Below, in pieces: positions 18,027-28,035 of a stretch of 64,000 nucleotides of DNA; position 1 is the first letter of the stretch; each line of letters begins with the position of its first letter. The translations under genes and the position numbers were made by a program. This DNA is from Saprospiraceae bacterium. GTDB lineage: Bacteria > Bacteroidota > Bacteroidia > Chitinophagales > Saprospiraceae. Where the stretch lies: contig JADKCF010000013.1 of NCBI GenBank assembly GCA_016714765.1, positions 76,137-140,136 of the forward strand. The letters run 5' to 3'. The notes below the pieces were generated by a model, which saw nothing but the letters and a program-made list of their open reading frames with translations, was not told the DNA's origin and searched no databases.

Positions 18027-18529
18027 CTATTGATACAGCTTACGCATGATCTTTTTCAACGTTTCTTCAGACCCCAAATCAGTTTTCACTTTAATTTTAG
18101 CTTTTGAATAAAACTCCTTCCTAAGTTTTAATAAATCATTGATAGTTTTTTTTAATTGTGCCGGCGATTTTCCGGCAAGCAGCGGACGACTATTATCCAT
18201 ACCGATACGGTCAGCAATCTGTGCATTGGAAGCAACAAGAAATACTGTTTTACCTTTTTCGTTTAGTTTTTCCATCAGATCATTAAAACACGGCATTCCG
18301 CCTCCGGTAGCGACAATCCCATCACTGATCTTCCAGTTTTCAATCAAATCCTTTTCCAAACTTCTGAAATAATCTTCTCCATTATGACTAAATATTTCCT
18401 GAATACTCTTGCCCTCAATGCTACAAAGGATTTCATCTGTATCAAAAAACGGAAGAGACAATTCATTCGCCAGCATCTGACCAACAGTTGTTTTACCACT
18501 TCCCATCATACCAACCAAAAAACTAGCAT
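18027..18529 (-). CDS. aroK: Shikimate kinase, start obscured by a frameshift
   Basis: Shikimate kinase phosphorylates shikimate with ATP in the chorismate pathway; aroC lies 8 kb away. The P-loop GMMGSGKTT and DTDEIL (shikimate-binding Asp) are visible, with GGGMPCF and RPLLAGKSP further on. An ATG at 18527-18529 gives MLVFLVGMMGSGK if one T is added to the T6 run just after it; this is the usual kinase start. The longer uninterrupted frame to 18569 would begin inside the terminator of the susCD operon and is unlikely to be real. Confidence 0.87.
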
Positions 18530-18547
18530 AAAGTATGTTTAGTAATG

Positions 18548-18588
18548 AAAAAGCGATACACAACCACAATGAGTAATGTATCGCTTTT
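18548..18588 (-). terminator. Terminator of the susC-susD operon
   Basis: AAAAGCGATAC and GTATCGCTTTT form an 11-bp stem around an 18-base loop, followed on the minus strand by TTTTT. It lies 29 bases past the susD stop. Confidence 0.75.
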
Positions 18589-18616
18589 CAATAAATTGAT
18601 TTTTTCTTAGACAGGA

Positions 18617-20820
18617 TTAATATCCTGGATTTTGTTTTAGATTAGGATTGGCAGAAATATCAGCTGACGGAATTGGAAATATATTAAATTTCGAATCCAC
18701 TGCCTGCCCCTGACTTACACCACCTTTCCAAGCCCAAAGGTAATCTGCAGTTGTAAATTTATTAAATCTTACCAAATCTGTTCTCCTGTGGCATTCCCAA
18801 TAAAGTTCTCTACCTCTTTCATCTAATATTAAATCAAGATTAAGCATGTTATCTGTTATATTCCCTGCGGATCCAGTATATGCTCTTTGACGAACAATAT
18901 TAAAATACTCTGTTGCTTTTGCTTTGGAACCTCCTGCTGCTCCTCTCAGGATTGCTTCAGCTGCCATCAAATAAACATCGGCTAATCGAAACATTGGAAA
19001 ATCAGTGTCAGGAAAATCAACATTTGAACCTGTTTTTCCATCAGATGTTATATTTTTAAATTTAAGAACGGCATATCCATTGTTAAAAATTGCGATATCT
19101 TCTCTAGTATTTATATCCAGGTTTTGACCTTTGGTTCCGAATATACCTCTTCTGTCAAAACTTGTCAATCTCAGCTCATAAGTATAGTCAGGCTATCCAA
19201 ATCCAATCTTATTTCATAACCGCCTGATTTTGTTATCTTAATATCATTTCCTCCGGCTTCCAAAAGACCGTCTGCACCCGTATCTCCAAGATTTACTGCC
19301 CAATCTTTGTTTGCTCTAAATTTAATGTCTCCAGTTTTAAGCTCAACTTTTGCAGTTAAGTAGCCTAATTCTGCATTCCAGGTAAGTTCAGTATCTGTAT
19401 CCCATCCACCTGGTGTTGCACTTCCTACTACACCCCATGTCTGTCTTTCCAATACATAGGTATTATTATTCAAATCCACTTTTATATAATAAAGCCCTTT
19501 AGGCCCAGCTTTGATATTTGCACCTCCTGTTTCCAGAGTACCGTCAGCACCATTATCACCTAGCTTTCCTCCTAATGTGCTGCTTGGGTTTCTAAGAATT
19601 ACAAATTCTGCATTGTCCTGAGTAAAATATCGATAACCTTCATAAACTTTATTGCTTTTAGAAGATGTTAAAGCATTTTTTGAATCTGCTCCATTAAATG
19701 GTGTAGACTGGTAAGAGCCTGGAATGTATACTTTAGGATAAGTTTTACCCGGGTTAAACTCTGATACAATACCCGTAAGATCCGCTGGAAATTTTTCAAC
19801 AAATTGTCTGGTAGTTCTTGATCCGCCCCAGCCTCCGGATACACCTGATTCAAGTGCATTGATTTGGCCACCGATTCCAGCTCTTATTATAAAAAAGTCA
19901 TACCACCCCAAGTTCTGGTGTTGACACCATCAAAAGTAATAGGAAATATGATTTCATTTGACTTATGATTATCTGCTAAAAATAAGTGCTGGTATTGTGG
20001 TTCGAGCGTAAACCCTGCTGAAATAACTTTTTCGCATACAGCCAGACATTCAGTATATTTTTTTTGACCTGTATACACTTCTGCGTTAAGATATAGTTTA
20101 GCCAATAAAGTCCACACTGCTGCCCTGTCCGCCCTACCATATTCATTAGTACGAGGTGCTTTTATTTTATTTTCAATATCCAAAAGTTCAGTCTCTATAT
20201 ATTTAAATAAGTCAGTCGCATTGGTTTGATTTGGAAAAAACGCCCCCACTTTATCAGCTTCAGTAACGAATGGCACATTTCTAAAAATATCCAAAGCATG
20301 CCAATAACTTAAAGCCCTTATAAAACGTGCTTCTGCTCTGAAATCGTAATGTCTGCCCGCAATTGTCCTGATACACCACGGCTATCCAATTTTTCATCGG
20401 TCGTCTCTCTAAGAAACTCATTGACCAGTGGAATCTGATAAAAGATACGGCTGTACAAAGCAAAAGTAAATCCATCAGAAGACGTCCAGTCTATATCATG
20501 AAAATCATAAATAGTTTGATCATTCCATCTATCAATGCTTCATCAGTGGTTAATTCCTGATGATACCACATACCCCGTAAATACTGTCCAAACCCTTCGT
20601 CAATTCCTGATATATCCGCTTGACCTGAAGGTCCTTCTTGACCTGAGACAGCAAAACCGGCATATAATTTAGCAAGAAATTGTTTATATGCATCCTGATT
20701 ATTAAATACTGTACCTGAAGTAATTAAGTTTGGATCCAAAGGAACCGTGTCCAGGTCTTTAAAACAAGAACTAAAAGTCAATGATACACCCAGGACTATA
20801 AAAGCTATGCACTTTTTCAT
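18617..20820 (-). CDS. susD: RagB/SusD-family glycan-binding lipoprotein with internal SusE/F-like insertion, four frameshifts
   Basis: SusD proteins cap the SusC porin and bind glycan at the cell surface. The N-terminus is a lipoprotein signal (TFSSCFKDLD, Cys near 19); TPR-like helices follow (EARFIRALSYWHALDIFRN) and the C-terminal FPMFRLADVYLMAAEAILRG and NLKQNPGY are family hallmarks. Breaks near 20507, 20357, 19893 and 19183 are each repaired by one base, giving about 735 residues against a usual 480-580. The extra ~200 residues between FVEKFPADL and SFDRRGIFGT contain SusE/F-like sequence (GSATPGGWDTDT), a module normally found in separate SusE/SusF lipoproteins. Confidence 0.88.
19170..19650 (-). 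other. SusE/F-like carbohydrate-binding module(s) inserted in SusD
   Basis: One complete module (VVGSATPGGWDTDT ... KFRANKDWAVNLGDTGADG ... YEIRLDLDS) occupies about 19170-19445, and a second, apparently N-terminally shortened copy (KLGDNGADGTLETGGANI ... YYIKVDLNNNTY) precedes it at about 19446-19610. The modules share sequence with the five repeats of the divergent T9SS protein at 23.9-25.7 kb. The open frame runs from SusD sequence into the modules, and a single T insertion near 19183 continues it back into SusD sequence. Confidence 0.75.
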
Positions 20821-20846
20821 TTTATTATTATTTTTATTTTCTAAAA

Positions 20847-23798
20847 TTAAAAATCTACACTTAAACCAAAAAGAAACGTTCGTGTTCTTGGATAGACATT
20901 ATTATCAATTCCATTGCCCAATTCCGGATCTAAACCTTTGTATTTTGTGATTACAAATGGATTTTGAACCGTCGTATAAATTCTCAAATAATTTCCAATC
21001 AATTTATCAAAACTGTACCCAAGTGTAATGTGGTCCATTCTGAAAAAAGAAGCTTCAGTAACAAAATAGTCACTAAAAGTCAAATTTCTTTGCTGCAGGA
21101 AATTATTATCCAATCCTGATGTATGAATGTTTTGCAGATAATTTGTGGGATGGTATAATCGTTGAATATATCCCATGTCTGTAGCTACGTTATTATATAC
21201 ATAGTTGCCCAAATTTGCTCTTCCTGCAAATGAAAAATCTAGATTTCTATACTTAAAATTGCTCGTTAATCCTAAAATAACATCTGCTGCTGGTTTTTTA
21301 AACAGATATTTATCCAGATCATCCACAGTACCATCACCATTTCTATCCTTAAATTGTCCTTCCAACACTTTGCCATTTTCATCATACAATTGTTCAAAAA
21401 CAAAAAATGAGGCAGGTGCAAAACCGACTCGGTGTCTTTGAATAGTACTGCCCACACCTCCTGCTATATTTCCTGTAGGTACGCCATCATAATTTGGATC
21501 ATCAGTTGCTGTTAACTTCGTAACTTCATTTGTATTATATGCAGCATTAAAACTTATATCCCAACTCGCAGTACTATTTTTTATTGCTGCAAAGTTCAGC
21601 CCTAACTCAACACCTTTATTGACCATATTACCAATGTTTGTATTGATAAAATTGGTAAGGTTTGTGCCTGCCGGTACTGGAATATAGTTGAGCAGATCCT
21701 TTGTATTTCTTTGGTAGACATCTAGTGTTCCACTCAGTTTATCTTTCATAATGGAATAATCAAGACCTAAGTTATAAGTTGTGGTTTCCTCCCATTTGAT
21801 ATTATAGTCGTACCCATTAGGACGGTATGTATTAATAAAAGAATTCCCAAACTGATATGCAGCATTAAATAAACTTTGCTGGTAGATGGGTTGATAAACA
21901 TAAGGGCTTCCGATATCTTGTTGACCAGTCACACCCCAACCTAGACGCAATTTAACATTATTGAAATAATCCTTGTTGTTTTCTATCATTTTCACTGCTA
22001 AGGCGGCGGCTGGAAACAATCCCCAACGTGTGTCGGGAGAAAATCTGGAGGCATTCGTCACTTTAATGACAGATTGAAAGATATCTGTCCTTAAACTATA
22101 ATTTATCCTGGCAATAATGAAACAAAAATAATTCTTCCCCTATGTTATTCCGTTCAAGAACAAAAGCAGTAGTTCCTGCTGCATCTGAATTCCTAAATGA
22201 ATTCTCCCGATAAAATTTTTGCCAGGAATAACCTCCCATCAGGTCAAAATCATTATCCTTTATGTCTTTTTGCCAATTTAAATAAAACCAAATCTTTAAA
22301 TTGTCCTTCCTGAGAGTATGTAATACTACACCTCCTCAAAATCTTTTGAAAAGAAAGGACCTTGTGCTTCCGCCAGGAAGAAATAAAGATCCTTCCCAAA
22401 TGAACGATCATAAACTAAAAATTTCAAATTTGCTCTGATTGGAAGAATTTAAACCTGTAATCGCCAGGACATTACCTAAGTATCTTGACACATCTGATTG
22501 GTCATTTCCTAAGGTTGAGTAATGCCAATGGATTAGCAGGTGCAAGAACCATTGAGGAATCCAATATTGCATCAAGCCATGTAGTATATCCGGAATAAAC
22601 ACTTGCTTCGTTCAAAGGTGTTTGTGTAGGATCCCAACTCAGCGCTGAAACCAATAGCGCCACGCTCAGCAAATTGATTATTGTTTAACATTCCCTTTAG
22701 ACCCAAATTAAGTTGAAGTGTATTATCCAAAAGTTTTGGACTTACATTCAAACCAAATGAATATCGTTGGAATTTATCAGTTTTCAACAAACCTTCTTTA
22801 GTGGTAAAACCCAAAGACGCTCTATAAGGAATGCTTGCAGTACTTCCGGAAATATTAACATTATGATCCTGTGCATGTGCTGTCCTGTATATTTCATTTT
22901 GCCAGTCTGTACTATAAGTGCCCATTAAGGCTCTTGCAGGACTTCCTACAGGGTAGGTAGCTTCTACCAATGACCTGTATTCATCTGCTTTTAAAACATC
23001 TACCCTGTTGGCAGTCGTGCCTAAAGAGTAATTTCCTGAATATCCTATTTTAAGTTTTGCCCCCAAAGTGCCTTTTTTAGTAGTAATCAAAATAACTCCC
23101 TGCAGACGCCCCGCTTCCATAAATGAAGTAGCGGTAGCATCCTTTAGCACTGTCATGGATTCAATATCATTCGGGTTGATAACATTCAGAGGATTTCTAT
23201 TACCGAAACACTGCCGTTTTTCCACCGGGATACCGTCGATGACAATTAATGGGTCATTGGATGCACTTAAAGAAGACTGTCCTCTTACTCTGATTTGTGC
23301 ACCCTCATCAGGACCTCCTCCAGTTGTGATGGCTACACCTGCTACTTTCCCTGCCAACAATTCTTGAGGACTTGTGATGGCTCCTCTATTAAAACTGGAC
23401 GAACTTACACTCTGAACCGAGCCTGTAGCGTCTTCTCTTTTCACTGTACCATAACCAATGATGACGACATCCTCCAGGATTTGTCCTGGCGCAAGATTTA
23501 CATCAATAACAGACCTTCCATTGATCAGTTCTTCCACTGAAGTATATCCAGCATAACTAAATACGAGAGTTGTAGTACCTGGATCGACTTCATAAGAGTA
23601 AGCTCCGTCAAAATCAGATATAGTGCCCGATGAAGAATTCTCCTTGCTGACAACGTTGGCGCCTATCAGAGGTTCCCCAGTTTGGGCATCCTTTAGTATT
23701 CCAGTAATCACTTTCTGAGCAGAAAGAACATTTACTAGACATAGACCGATGACACCTATTATCATCGATTTTAAGCTGTTTTTAAATTTTTTGTTCAT
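20847..23798 (-). CDS. susC: SusC/RagA-family TonB-linked outer membrane protein, multiple frameshifts
   Basis: SusC is the outer membrane TonB-dependent porin that imports oligosaccharides. The protein has a signal peptide, a carboxypeptidase-regulatory-like domain (ITGILKDAQTGEPLIGANV near residue 31), the plug with GYGTVKREDATGSV and IRVRGQSSLSASNDPLIVIDG, and a beta-barrel ending in RTFLFGLSVDF. Frames at 22572-23798 and 20847-22061 are intact; between them at least four shifts break about 510 bases that still encode barrel sequence (ALSWDPTQTPLNEAS, DLMGGYSWQKFY). Full length would be about 980 residues. The susD gene follows after 26 bases. Confidence 0.9.
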
Positions 23799-23898
23799 GC
23801 GGCTATTTTTTTTTAAAAAATAATTGTAAAATTAAAAAAAAGTTTTTACTTTGTGTCAAATTAACATTAACTTTTTATTTAAAAGCAAATTTATAATC

Positions 23899-25690
23899 AT
23901 GAAATCACGTTTACTATTTTAATGTCATTTGTATGATGACTTTTGTCATCAACGCACAAGTTACGTCAGTTGGTCTTATCGGGTCAGCCACCGCTAATGG
24001 ATGGGATGCAGATACGCCAATGACAAAAGTTACAGATTCTACTTGGACTTTGGAAGTCACCTTAAAAAACGGTGACGCCAAGTTTAGAGCCGATGGCGCA
24101 TGGGCTATTAATTGGGGAGACTCTAAGTTTCCTGTTGGTGTAGGAACGCAGGACGGGCCAAATATACCTGTGTTTGCAGGAGATTATACTGTCAATTTCA
24201 ATTCAGCATCTGGCGCTTATTCTTTTGCAGTGAAATCTGACATTGGTATCATAGGCAGTGCCACTCCGGGAGGATGGGATAATGATACAAACATGTACAT
24301 TCTGGACAGCGTAAATTATTTTACTATCGTTGTTCTCAAGCAAGGTGACGCCAAGTTCAGGAAGGATGATGCCTGGGCAGTCAATTGGGGAAGCAATACT
24401 TTTCCTGATGGTATTGGCACACAAGATGGTCCAAATATTCCCGTTGCTGCAGCTGGAAGATACAGAGTTGATTTCAACAAAGCATCAGGAGAGTATAAAT
24501 TTAAAGAAGTGGTAGATTTCACTAGTATAGCAGTCATAGGTAGCGCTACTGCAGGCGGATGGGACAACGAAACTCCGTTGACAAAAGATGCTGGAAATCC
24601 AGACTTATGGAAAGGTGTTGTTGCAATGACTGCAGGAGAGTTTAAATTCAGAGCCAATAATGCCTGGTCTATCAGCTGGGGTGGTGGTGAATTCCCTTCA
24701 GATACAGCATCATTAAATGGAAGCAATATAGTTGTTCCAGCTGGTGCAGAGGGTGACTACCAGGTAAGCTTCGACACAAAATCGCTTATATACAAGTTCC
24801 TTAAAATCGGAAATTATCAGACAATTGGAATCATAGGTGATGCTACACCAGGAGGATGGGACAACGAAACAAAAATGATTCAGGATGCTACTGATAAATC
24901 AATATGGAGATTAAGAACTGACCTTGTAGCCGGTGAAGCCAAATTCAGAGCCAACAATGCCTGGGAAATCAATTGGGGAAGCGGCGATTTCCCTACTGGA
25001 ACTGGTGTTCAGGATGGTGCAAATATCCCTGTAGTTGCGGGCGACTATAAGATAACTTTTAATTCAACTACCGGAGAATACAATTTTGAAGCCGTAGTGG
25101 AGTATGATAAAATATCCATCGTAGGTAATGCAGGACCGTTTGGAGAATGGCCTGGGGATGACGATAGTAGAGATACTTATCTTAATAAAGATCCAAATGA
25201 TGCAAATCATTGGACACTAGCGAGTGTAACCTTAAAAGATACCCCCGTAAATGGAGGAATAAAATTCAGAGCAGAAGCTGCATGGGCTATAAACTGGGGT
25301 GCAATAGATTTCCCTTCTGGTGTTGGGACTCAAGATGGACATAACATAGAATGTGCAGCCGGTACTTACAAAGTAGACTTCAAGTCTGATACTGGCGAAT
25401 ATGCCTTTGCAGAACCCTCTTCAACTTATGACCTTTTAAGCAGTGATGTAATTAAAATATTCCCTAACCCAGCAAAAGATGTGCTGAATGTGGAAATCAA
25501 TACTGATGCACTGAAAGGACTTGTAAACGTTACAATTTTTAATATCAAAGGTGAGCAGATCAAAAATCAGACTATGAGTGTTAATGGTAATGCTAAAATT
25601 AACATTTCTGATTTACAGGCCGGAAATTATGTTCTTAGAGTTGCTAATGACAAAAATATAGTTTCAAAATCTATCATCGTTATTAAATAA
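23899..25690 (+). CDS. T9SS-secreted protein with five SusE/F-like carbohydrate-binding repeats
   Basis: An ATG at 23899 followed by removal of one T in the TTTT run at about 23917-23920 gives a typical signal peptide ending FVINAQ; without this the frame starts at 23933 inside it. Five repeats of about 95 residues follow, each opening with I/VG-x-A-x-x-GGWD-like sequence and containing KFRA-x-x-AW-x-I-x-WG and a QDG-x-NI motif. The last ~85 residues (IKIFPNPAKDVLNV ... IVSKSIIVIK) form a T9SS type A sorting domain. It is transcribed away from susC across a 100-bp shared upstream region, and probably binds the same glycan at the surface. No catalytic domain is present. Confidence 0.85.
23957..25420 (+). 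repeat. Five tandem SusE/F-like module repeats
   Basis: Approximate units are 23957-24237, 24238-24519, 24520-24822, 24823-25107 and 25108-25420. Units 1-4 are close relatives at the protein level (GSATANGWDADT, GSATPGGWDNDT, GSATAGGWDNET, GDATPGGWDNET); unit 5 is divergent (GNAGPFGEWPGDD). Confidence 0.82.
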
Positions 25691-25710
25691 TTAAGAAAAT
25701 AAACCATTAA

Positions 25711-25743
25711 AAAAAGGCTCTGCATCTGTGCGGAGCCTTTTTT
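25711..25743 (+). terminator. Intrinsic terminator after the SusE/F-repeat gene
   Basis: AAAAGGCTC pairs with GAGCCTTTT around a short loop and is followed by a T run. Confidence 0.8.
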
Positions 25744-25746
25744 ATT

Positions 25747-25754
25747 TACCTTTG
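25747..25754 (+). promoter_or_regulatory. -7 promoter box TACCTTTG, near-leaderless aroC
   Basis: TACCTTTG ends only seven bases before the aroC ATG, so transcription should begin within a few bases of the start codon. Confidence 0.55.
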
Positions 25755-25761
25755 CATTATT

Positions 25762-26859
25762 ATGGCAGCAAATACATTTGGAGAAGTTTTCAGAGTTACC
25801 ACCTTTGGCGAATCCCACGGCAAAGGTATAGGATTGATCATCGATGGATGTCCGGCAGGACTGGATGTAGACCTCGATTTTATTCAGTCAGAACTAGACA
25901 GACGTAAACCCGGCCAGTCAAAGATTGTCACTCAACGTCACGAGGAGGAAAGTTTTATGGTTCAAAGTGGCATATGGGAAGGAAAATCTACAGGCACTCC
26001 GATAGGTATATTTATTCCAAACAGTGATCAGCGATCTAAGGATTACGAACACATCGCACGTGTTTACAGACCTTCGCATGCTGATTTTACTTATCAGACA
26101 AAATACGGAATTCGTGATTATGCAGGTGGTGGAAGGTCGTCAGCTAGAGAAACAGCTGCCAGAGTTGCAGCAGGCGCTATTGCCAAACTTATTTTGAAAA
26201 CCATTGGTGTCTCTATCCATGCTTTTGTGAGTCAGGTAGGTCATATTAAAGTGGACCTCAGCCAGCCTGTGAACTATTCAAACATTGAAACCAATATAGT
26301 AAGGTGTCCGGATGAACTCATCGCCACACAAATGATAAACTTTATAATGGATATCAAAAAAGCCGGTGATACTATCGGTGGTATGGTGACATGTATCATC
26401 GACGGTTGTCCTGCCGGGCTGGGTGCGCCTGTATTTGATAAGCTGCATGCCGACATTGGAAAAGCGATGCTCAGCATCAATGCCGTCAAAGGATTTGAAT
26501 TCGGATCGGGATTTGATTGTGTACGCATGAGAGGTTCAGAACACAACGATGCCATAATAATAAATGTTAATGGAAATATCATCACAAAAACCAACCACTC
26601 AGGTGGAATACAAGGTGGAATCAGCAACGGAATGCCTATAAACTTTAATGTTGCTTTCAAGCCCGTTGCAACCATTATACAGGGTCAGCAAACAGTAGAT
26701 ATGGATGGCGAAGCCACAATTGCAGAAGGTAAGGGAAGACACGATCCATGTGTAGTACCTAGGGCTGTACCTATAGTGGAAGCGATGGCAGCTTTGGTCC
26801 TTGCAGACCATTTTAAGAAACAAAACAATCAGGATGTAAAGGTTTTTGCCTATTTGTGA
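25762..26859 (+). CDS. aroC: Chorismate synthase
   Basis: This 365-residue enzyme converts 5-enolpyruvylshikimate-3-phosphate to chorismate using reduced FMN. Family signatures are clear: FGESHGKGIG (residues 15-24), RPSHADFTY near 112, GGGRSSARETAARVAAGA near 131-148, and the C-terminal GRHDPCVVPRAVPIVEAM. Length is normal. Together with aroK it gives two shikimate-pathway genes in the window, although they are not in one operon. Confidence 0.97.
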   Translation: MAANTFGEVFRVTTFGESHGKGIGLIIDGCPAGLDVDLDFIQSELDRRKPGQSKIVTQRHEEESFMVQSGIWEGKSTGTPIGIFIPNSDQRSKDYEHIARVYRPSHADFTYQTKYGIRDYAGGGRSSARETAARVAAGAIAKLILKTIGVSIHAFVSQVGHIKVDLSQPVNYSNIETNIVRCPDELIATQMINFIMDIKKAGDTIGGMVTCIIDGCPAGLGAPVFDKLHADIGKAMLSINAVKGFEFGSGFDCVRMRGSEHNDAIIINVNGNIITKTNHSGGIQGGISNGMPINFNVAFKPVATIIQGQQTVDMDGEATIAEGKGRHDPCVVPRAVPIVEAMAALVLADHFKKQNNQDVKVFAYL

Positions 26860-26871
26860 TCAACCTTTAGG

Positions 26872-28035
26872 TTAGTCAATCTTGATAAATTTTAGGATTT
26901 GAGTACTTTGTTGTTTTGATACAATAGTCAAAAAGTAAAAGCCCTGAGCAAGCTGACTTACATCTATATGCGAATCGGGCATTAACCTGAAACAATTACC
27001 AAAAATATCCTGGGCATATATAATTATTTCTGTATTATTATCAAGTCCTTTGATTGCTATGGATTGACTGGCAGGATTGGGATATATCGAATACGGTAGC
27101 GACTCTGTATTTTCTGCAGCAGAAACACAGCTTGTATTATTCAAGTTATCAAAGTAATGAGCAGACAAAAAAGCAATAATGACATCTGCCAGGTTTTGGG
27201 CAAACATTTTGCGCTTTACACTATTAAATCTTATAGATGCATTGCACTCTATTTGAATGGCATCTATGGTTCCTGATTTCATGGAACCATGTATCTCTGT
27301 GTTATACCCGCCACTAAAATAATCATCTCCTATCAAAGGGGAAGGATCATCAGACGAAGGTACCGCTGGGTATGACGCATGACTTAGTAATGAGCCAAAA
27401 CTAAGAGAACCTCTTAAGAGCGAAGCGTGCTTCAATTTCAATGGGTTGTGATACACCAGATTTTTTATACTAGAGTAGCCGATATATTGGTCAGTATTTA
27501 ATATTTCATCGCTTTTTCGTAATTCTGAGCCGTATAGCAGATAACCCAACTCGATTCGCTCTTTTTCATGACCATGACCGTGCAGATCAATATCAATACC
27601 TTTACCAAAATTTTTTGTCACCTGCATTTTGGCTGATTCCAGGAAGGTATGGAAATTATACCATGCTACAGCGGAAATGGGATCCCCATCAGCACCTTCA
27701 CTGAGATCCCTATTGGCATCTAACTTGCGTCTATGTAACTTATTTATAATAATATGCGCATGACATCCTGTTTTGTCCAATATTGCTTCGTAGACCTCTC
27801 TGCATAGTTCCTGGGTAAAAGCATCCATGACCGTAACGCATTCTGCACAATCTCTGTCTGCAATAGACTCAGGTTCAAGTAGACCACCATGTGCTGCTGA
27901 GATGATAACGGGAAAATTGCCTGCTTTATATTCTATGTATTCATTCGCTCCAAAGTATGTATTGCCGGCTAAATAATCCTGTGCCACCAACTCTGAAGAT
28001 AACATGGCCATCATACACAAAAGGAAAAAATGCAT
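26872..28035 (-). CDS. Secreted N-formylglutamate amidohydrolase-like protein with T9SS sorting domain
   Basis: The ATG at 28035 gives a textbook signal peptide (MHFFLLCMMAMLSSELVAQ). The body resembles the N-formylglutamate amidohydrolase fold: VIISAAHGG near residue 44, RRKLDANRDL near 104 and IDIDLHGHGH near 150 carry the expected zinc-binding His and Asp/Glu residues. The last ~75 residues (YSIYPNPASQSIAIKG ... ILKFIKID) are a T9SS type A sorting domain. In the sequence the frame is open from the upstream dehydrogenase into this gene with no stop between, which I read as a base error near 28042. Extracellular substrate unknown. Confidence 0.78.
   Translation of the reverse strand: MHFFLLCMMAMLSSELVAQDYLAGNTYFGANEYIEYKAGNFPVIISAAHGGLLEPESIADRDCAECVTVMDAFTQELCREVYEAILDKTGCHAHIIINKLHRRKLDANRDLSEGADGDPISAVAWYNFHTFLESAKMQVTKNFGKGIDIDLHGHGHEKERIELGYLLYGSELRKSDEILNTDQYIGYSSIKNLVYHNPLKLKHASLLRGSLSFGSLLSHASYPAVPSSDDPSPLIGDDYFSGGYNTEIHGSMKSGTIDAIQIECNASIRFNSVKRKMFAQNLADVIIAFLSAHYFDNLNNTSCVSAAENTESLPYSIYPNPASQSIAIKGLDNNTEIIIYAQDIFGNCFRLMPDSHIDVSQLAQGFYFLTIVSKQQSTQILKFIKID

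Noticed and set aside
18617..25690. The susCD locus as a recently acquired mobile element
   Set aside because: No integrase, direct repeats, tRNA junction or clear composition change was seen at its borders.
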